Assembly (NCBI RefSeq): GCF_016908375.1 | Contig: NZ_JAFBDS010000001.1 | Coordinates: 1 to 64,000, forward strand | Origin: Amphibacillus cookii | GTDB taxonomy: Bacteria; Bacillota; Bacilli; Bacillales; Amphibacillaceae | DNA: 64,000 nt | Direction: 5' to 3' | In this document: piece by piece, positions 60,689 through 64,000 of the stretch | Layout: the number at the start of each line of letters is the position of its first letter | Numbering within the stretch: the first letter of the stretch is position 1 | Program-made: the position numbers and the translations under genes | Notes under the pieces: generated by a model | What the model saw: the letters and a program-made list of their open reading frames with translations, nothing else | Told to the model about the DNA's origin: nothing | The model's database searches: none

Positions 60689-62236
60689 GTGAGTCAATAT
60701 GCGTTAGAAATGAAGCAGATCACAAAAACATTTCCAGGTGTAAAGGCATTGGACCGTGTGAGCTTTTCTGTAAAAAAGGGAGAGATTCATGCATTGTGTG
60801 GTGAAAATGGTGCAGGGAAATCAACATTAATGAAAGTATTAAGTGGGGTGTACCCGACAGGAAACTATCATGGGGATATTTTCATAAATGGTCAACCGGT
60901 AGCATTTAGGGATATAAAAGGGTCTCAAGACGCAGGTGTAGCCATTATTTATCAGGAATTAGCTTTAGTACCAGAAATGACAGTAGCAGAAAATATTTTT
61001 TTAAGTCATGAGCGGATGAAAAAGCCTGTTATTGATTGGCATAGCCTCTATGCTGAAGCACAATATTGGCTTGAACAAATCGGTTTAAAAGTTGATCCTC
61101 AAATGCGAGTCAGTGATTTAACCGTTGGAAAACAACAACTTATTGAAATTGTTAAAGCGCTAACAAAGAAAGCCGATATTCTTATTTTAGACGAACCGAC
61201 TGCAGCATTAACCGAGAGCGATGTTGACGTGTTGATGCGCCTATTAAGAGCACTTAAAAGCAAAGGTGTAACATGTATTTATATATCTCATAAGCTCGGT
61301 GAAGTGCTAGAGATAGCTGATTCAGTGACGGTGTTACGTGATGGAAAAACCGTTAGTACAGATCCGATTGATGTGTTAACAGAAGATAAAATTGTTTCGA
61401 AAATGGTCGGGAGAGCACTTACTGAATTTTTCCCCTATCAAGCACATCAAATTGGAGAAGAAGTTTTAACGGTTCAAGATTATCAATTTAAGCATGGTTT
61501 GACGGGAGATTTGCTTGTCAAACATGCGTCCTTTAGTCTGCGCGCAGGTGAAATTCTTGGTGTTGCTGGTTTAATGGGCGCTGGACGAACAGAGTTGTTT
61601 ACAAGTTTGTTTGGTGGCTATCCCGGAGAGTCATCAGGGCAGGTTGTTATCTCTGGTGAAGCAGTTAATATTAGAAAACCTTCAGACGCCATTGCAAAAG
61701 GTTTAGCTTATGTGTCAGAGGATCGTAAAAAATATGGGCTAGTCATGGGGATGGAAATCTCGAAAAATTCAACGTTGGCTGCTCTGAAAAAAGTGATGCC
61801 GAATCACTTAATTGATCGAACGTTGGAAGTGAAGAGGGCTGAAGAGTTAACGAAAAAAATGCGATTAAAATCGCATTCGTTAGAAGCCGATGTTTCACAA
61901 TTAAGTGGTGGAAATCAGCAGAAAGTTGTTTTAAGTAAATGGTTATTTACCGATCCGAAAATCTTGGTCTTAGATGAGCCAACAAGAGGGATAGATGTTG
62001 GTGCTAAATATGAAATTTATAAAATTATTAATGAATTAGCGGCTCAAGGTGTTGCAGTGGTTATCATTTCTTCAGAATTACCTGAAGTGTTAGGAATGTC
62101 TGATCGGATCATGGTAATGTCTGAAGGTGAAGTCACTGGTCACTTGAGTAGGACAGAAGCAACACAAGAGAAGATTATGACCTATGCCACGCTAAGGAGG
62201 GGTAAAAATGAAGCAGTTAAATCATCAGGACACTGA
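60689..62236 (+). CDS. xylG: Xylose ABC transporter ATPase XylG
   Basis: 515 residues with two fused ABC domains, as in sugar importers of the XylG/RbsA/MglA group. Domain 1: ALCGENGAGKSTLMKVLSG, DLTVGKQQLIEI and ILILDEPTAAL. Domain 2 has a variant Walker A (GVAGLMGAGRTELF), LSGGNQQKVVLSKW and ILVLDEPTRGIDVG. It starts at GTG 60689 with AAAGGCGG about 9 bases upstream. The 3' end overlaps xylH by 29 bases. Substrate inferred from XylF next door. Confidence 0.94.
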   Translation: MSQYALEMKQITKTFPGVKALDRVSFSVKKGEIHALCGENGAGKSTLMKVLSGVYPTGNYHGDIFINGQPVAFRDIKGSQDAGVAIIYQELALVPEMTVAENIFLSHERMKKPVIDWHSLYAEAQYWLEQIGLKVDPQMRVSDLTVGKQQLIEIVKALTKKADILILDEPTAALTESDVDVLMRLLRALKSKGVTCIYISHKLGEVLEIADSVTVLRDGKTVSTDPIDVLTEDKIVSKMVGRALTEFFPYQAHQIGEEVLTVQDYQFKHGLTGDLLVKHASFSLRAGEILGVAGLMGAGRTELFTSLFGGYPGESSGQVVISGEAVNIRKPSDAIAKGLAYVSEDRKKYGLVMGMEISKNSTLAALKKVMPNHLIDRTLEVKRAEELTKKMRLKSHSLEADVSQLSGGNQQKVVLSKWLFTDPKILVLDEPTRGIDVGAKYEIYKIINELAAQGVAVVIISSELPEVLGMSDRIMVMSEGEVTGHLSRTEATQEKIMTYATLRRGKNEAVKSSGH

Positions 62237-63374
62237 ACAAAAGCCGAAAATAGACATTAGCTTAAATGTACAAGCGTATACTTTAATCATTGCATTAATA
62301 GCGATTGCGCTTATTTTTAGTTTATTTACAGGTGGAGAGTTTCTATCACCTCGTAACTTATCCAATTTATTTAATCAAATGGCAGTTATCTCTGTCTTAT
62401 CGATTGGGATGACCTTAATTATTGTTTCTGGACATATTGATTTATCAGTTGGCTCACTAGCTGGCTTAGCGGGTGGAATCGCAGCGATCCTCCAGGTTTG
62501 GTATGGATGGGGAACGGTGTCTGTTATTGCGGTTGGTATTATTGCTGGTGCATTACTTGGGTTGTGGCAAGGTTGGTGGGTGGCATATCGTGCTGTACCG
62601 GCCTTTATCGTTACGTTAGGTGGTCAACTCATCTTTCGCGGGATATTAATTGGCATAAGTCAAGGGCGAACGATAGCTCCTTTAGAACCAAGCTTCCGCT
62701 TTATTTCAAATAGCTATCTTCCATATAGTTTGGGTTATCTTCTTGCGATAGTTATGGTTGCTCTATTCTTTTTCTTAACATGGAAAGATCGGATCAAACG
62801 AAATAAGTTAGCGCTCCAGCTTGCTTCACCACTTGTTGACTATGGGAAAGTGACAATTTATGGTGCAGGAATTCTCTTGATTACATTTATGTTAAGTCTT
62901 TATTATGGGGTGCCTTTACCGATGCTGATTGTTGTCTTCTTTGGTGGTTTATTCATTTTTATTTCGAATAAAACCGCATTTGGACGCTATATCTATGCTA
63001 TCGGTGGCAATGAAGAAGCGGCAGCACTCTCAGGAATCAATATTAAACGTCATACGCTTTATGTCTTTGTATTAATGGGGGCTTTGGCTGGTTTAGCTGG
63101 TATTATGCTAACCAGTCGATTAAATGCTGCCACGGTAAGCGCTGGTGATATGTATGAACTCGATGCGATTGCCGCTTGTGTCATTGGTGGTGCAAGCTTA
63201 ACAGGTGGGAAAGGAAAAATAGTTGGTGCCATTATCGGCGCGTTAATTATGGCGAGTATCGATAATGGGATGAGCATGATGAACATCCAAACATTTTGGC
63301 AATATATTGTGAAAGGTCTCATTTTAATCGTAGCGGTGTGGGTTGACATTTCAAATAAGAAACAGACAGCCTAA
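62208..63374 (+). CDS. xylH: Xylose ABC transporter permease XylH
   Basis: 388 residues with 10 or more membrane helices of the RbsC/XylH family: FLSPRNLSNLFNQMAVISVLSIGMTLIIVSGHIDLSVGSLAGLAG, VPAFIVTLGGQLIFRGI, TAFGRYIYAIGGNEEAAALSGINIKRH and CVIGGASLTGGKGKIVGAIIGAL. The length is that of XylH, longer than RbsC. It starts at ATG 62208 inside xylG with AGGAGGGG upstream. It completes XylFGH. No terminator is visible directly after it. Confidence 0.94.
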   Translation: MKQLNHQDTEQKPKIDISLNVQAYTLIIALIAIALIFSLFTGGEFLSPRNLSNLFNQMAVISVLSIGMTLIIVSGHIDLSVGSLAGLAGGIAAILQVWYGWGTVSVIAVGIIAGALLGLWQGWWVAYRAVPAFIVTLGGQLIFRGILIGISQGRTIAPLEPSFRFISNSYLPYSLGYLLAIVMVALFFFLTWKDRIKRNKLALQLASPLVDYGKVTIYGAGILLITFMLSLYYGVPLPMLIVVFFGGLFIFISNKTAFGRYIYAIGGNEEAAALSGINIKRHTLYVFVLMGALAGLAGIMLTSRLNAATVSAGDMYELDAIAACVIGGASLTGGKGKIVGAIIGALIMASIDNGMSMMNIQTFWQYIVKGLILIVAVWVDISNKKQTA

Positions 63375-63498
63375 AGTTAGCAAAGTATAAAATGCTAAGG
63401 ATAAGAAAAGCTAATCCATTCGCTAGAACACAGGCGAATGGGATTGTTCGTAGTGATGGAAATAAAATAGGCGAAATGACGGTCTTTGAGCGGGGAAA

Positions 63499-63902
63499 GG
63501 GGTTGGGACAAAAGCGTCATTAGAAAGGTAAAATCCGAACATAAATATCTGAGGACAGATGACGTTCGGAAAAATACTTCGCTTTCACTCTCCCAAGCAC
63601 AAGGGAGACATCTTGGTAAACCTAGTGTCTCCCTAGCCGTGGGCACGACTTCGGGCCTACAGGATGTAGGTCAATTAGACGTTGTCACACGAGGTGACGG
63701 GTTTAGTCTAATATTCCACTGTGTGCGCTTCACACAGTGGATCTTCAGCTCGTGCTATTCCCACAGGATAAGGAAAGCCTCGTCGGTCATACATCGCACG
63801 AAGAAAATCGTTCTTTATTTTCGAGGAGTCTTCGTATTTTTCCTGCACTTTGTCCAGATTGTTCGGATTTTCATTACTTCTTTTTGGTTTTGTCTCAGCC
63901 TC
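63499..63902. repeat. 404-bp element with long imperfect inverted ends (MITE-like)
   Basis: The left end GGGGTTGGGACAAAA..AAAATCCGAACA and the right end, read inward on the minus strand, GAGGCTGAGACAAAA..AAAATCCGAACA match over about 45 bases. Inside are a GGGAGACA/TGTCTCCC hairpin (63603-63633), repeat B copy 2 (63657-63710), an 11-bp perfect hairpin (63715-63741) and the repeat C core (63744-63769). There is no convincing protein-coding gene. The remainder to 64000 shows nothing I can name. Confidence 0.75.
63657..63710 (+). repeat. Repeat B, copy 2
   Basis: CTACAGGATGTAGGTCAATT, AGACGTTGTCACACGAGGTG and ACGGGTTTAGTCTA. Compared with copy 1 at 60541-60595 only a few positions differ. Confidence 0.85.
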
Positions 63903-64000
63903 TTTTGTTATTTATCAAAATTAACTAGTTGAAACAAAGAAATTTTATCTTTTTTCTAACTGACAACTATACTTACTTTTGATGGGTAGCGAAAACGAAT

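Noticed and set aside
63395-63932. Frames of 83 to 148 codons in both directions near the right end
   Set aside because: They run through hairpins and repeats B and C of the 404-bp element; repeats of this kind give chance frames elsewhere (for example 60419-60697).

Overview
The window reads as chromosome of a low-GC, spore-forming Gram-positive bacterium (Bacillaceae). Evidence: strong GGAGG ribosome sites and TTG/GTG starts, a three-gene GerA-type germinant receptor operon behind a sigma-G-like promoter, CcpA cre sites, a TPP riboswitch, TcaA/YvbJ-type zinc-ribbon membrane proteins, an LCP wall ligase and a TagF-like enzyme. The anaerobic ribonucleotide reductase NrdDG and a xylose ABC importer suggest a fermentative, plant-sugar-using facultative anaerobe (Amphibacillus/Halolactibacillus-like is my guess; no rRNA is present to prove it).

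Layout. 1-7.6 kb: 3' part of an SH3-repeat glucosaminidase, an ISL3-type IS remnant, an LCP protein, an MFS exporter and a tandem pair of NERD-like zinc-ribbon proteins. 7.6-10 kb: nrdG/nrdD with tandem NrdR boxes over the promoter. 10.3-13.4 kb: an EAL phosphodiesterase and two zinc-ribbon membrane proteins in one operon. 13.8-39 kb: a Wzx/Wzy-type surface polysaccharide locus. It starts with Wzz-like and tyrosine-kinase genes, is interrupted by a TPP-riboswitch/thiT unit and a dead copy of the phosphatase gene, and then runs from the PHP phosphatase through GtaB, a membrane dehydratase, an initiating sugar transferase, glycosyltransferases, a complete dTDP-Fuc4NAc route (RmlA, RmlB, WecE, WecD-like, WecF-like), Wzx, Wzy, a UDP-glucuronate epimerase, Ugd and a TagF-like polymerase. 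40-42 kb: two more zinc-ribbon membrane proteins. 42.6-46.4 kb: CdaR-type regulator divergent from a GntP permease and glycerate kinase. 47-49 kb: GntR/ABC operon. 49.7-54.3 kb: an ABC-2 exporter operon led by an unknown anchored extracellular protein. 54.3-58.5 kb: GerA-type receptor operon (minus strand). 59-63.4 kb: xylFGH.

The most notable biology is the enterobacterial-common-antigen-like Fuc4NAc synthesis and transfer module in a Gram-positive sporeformer. It sits in an AT-rich, probably exchanged centre (about 23-34 kb) between more typical flanks, together with enzymes for UDP-GlcA/GalA and a probable 6-deoxy-HexNAc first sugar. rmlC and rmlD are absent, so rhamnose is not the product. 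The second notable thing is a dispersed family of intergenic repeats (seven copies here) with a conserved two-hairpin architecture, one copy lying inside the xyl operon between xylF and xylG. Further repeat families lie at 49, 57, 60 and 63.5 kb, including a 404-bp element with long imperfect inverted ends.
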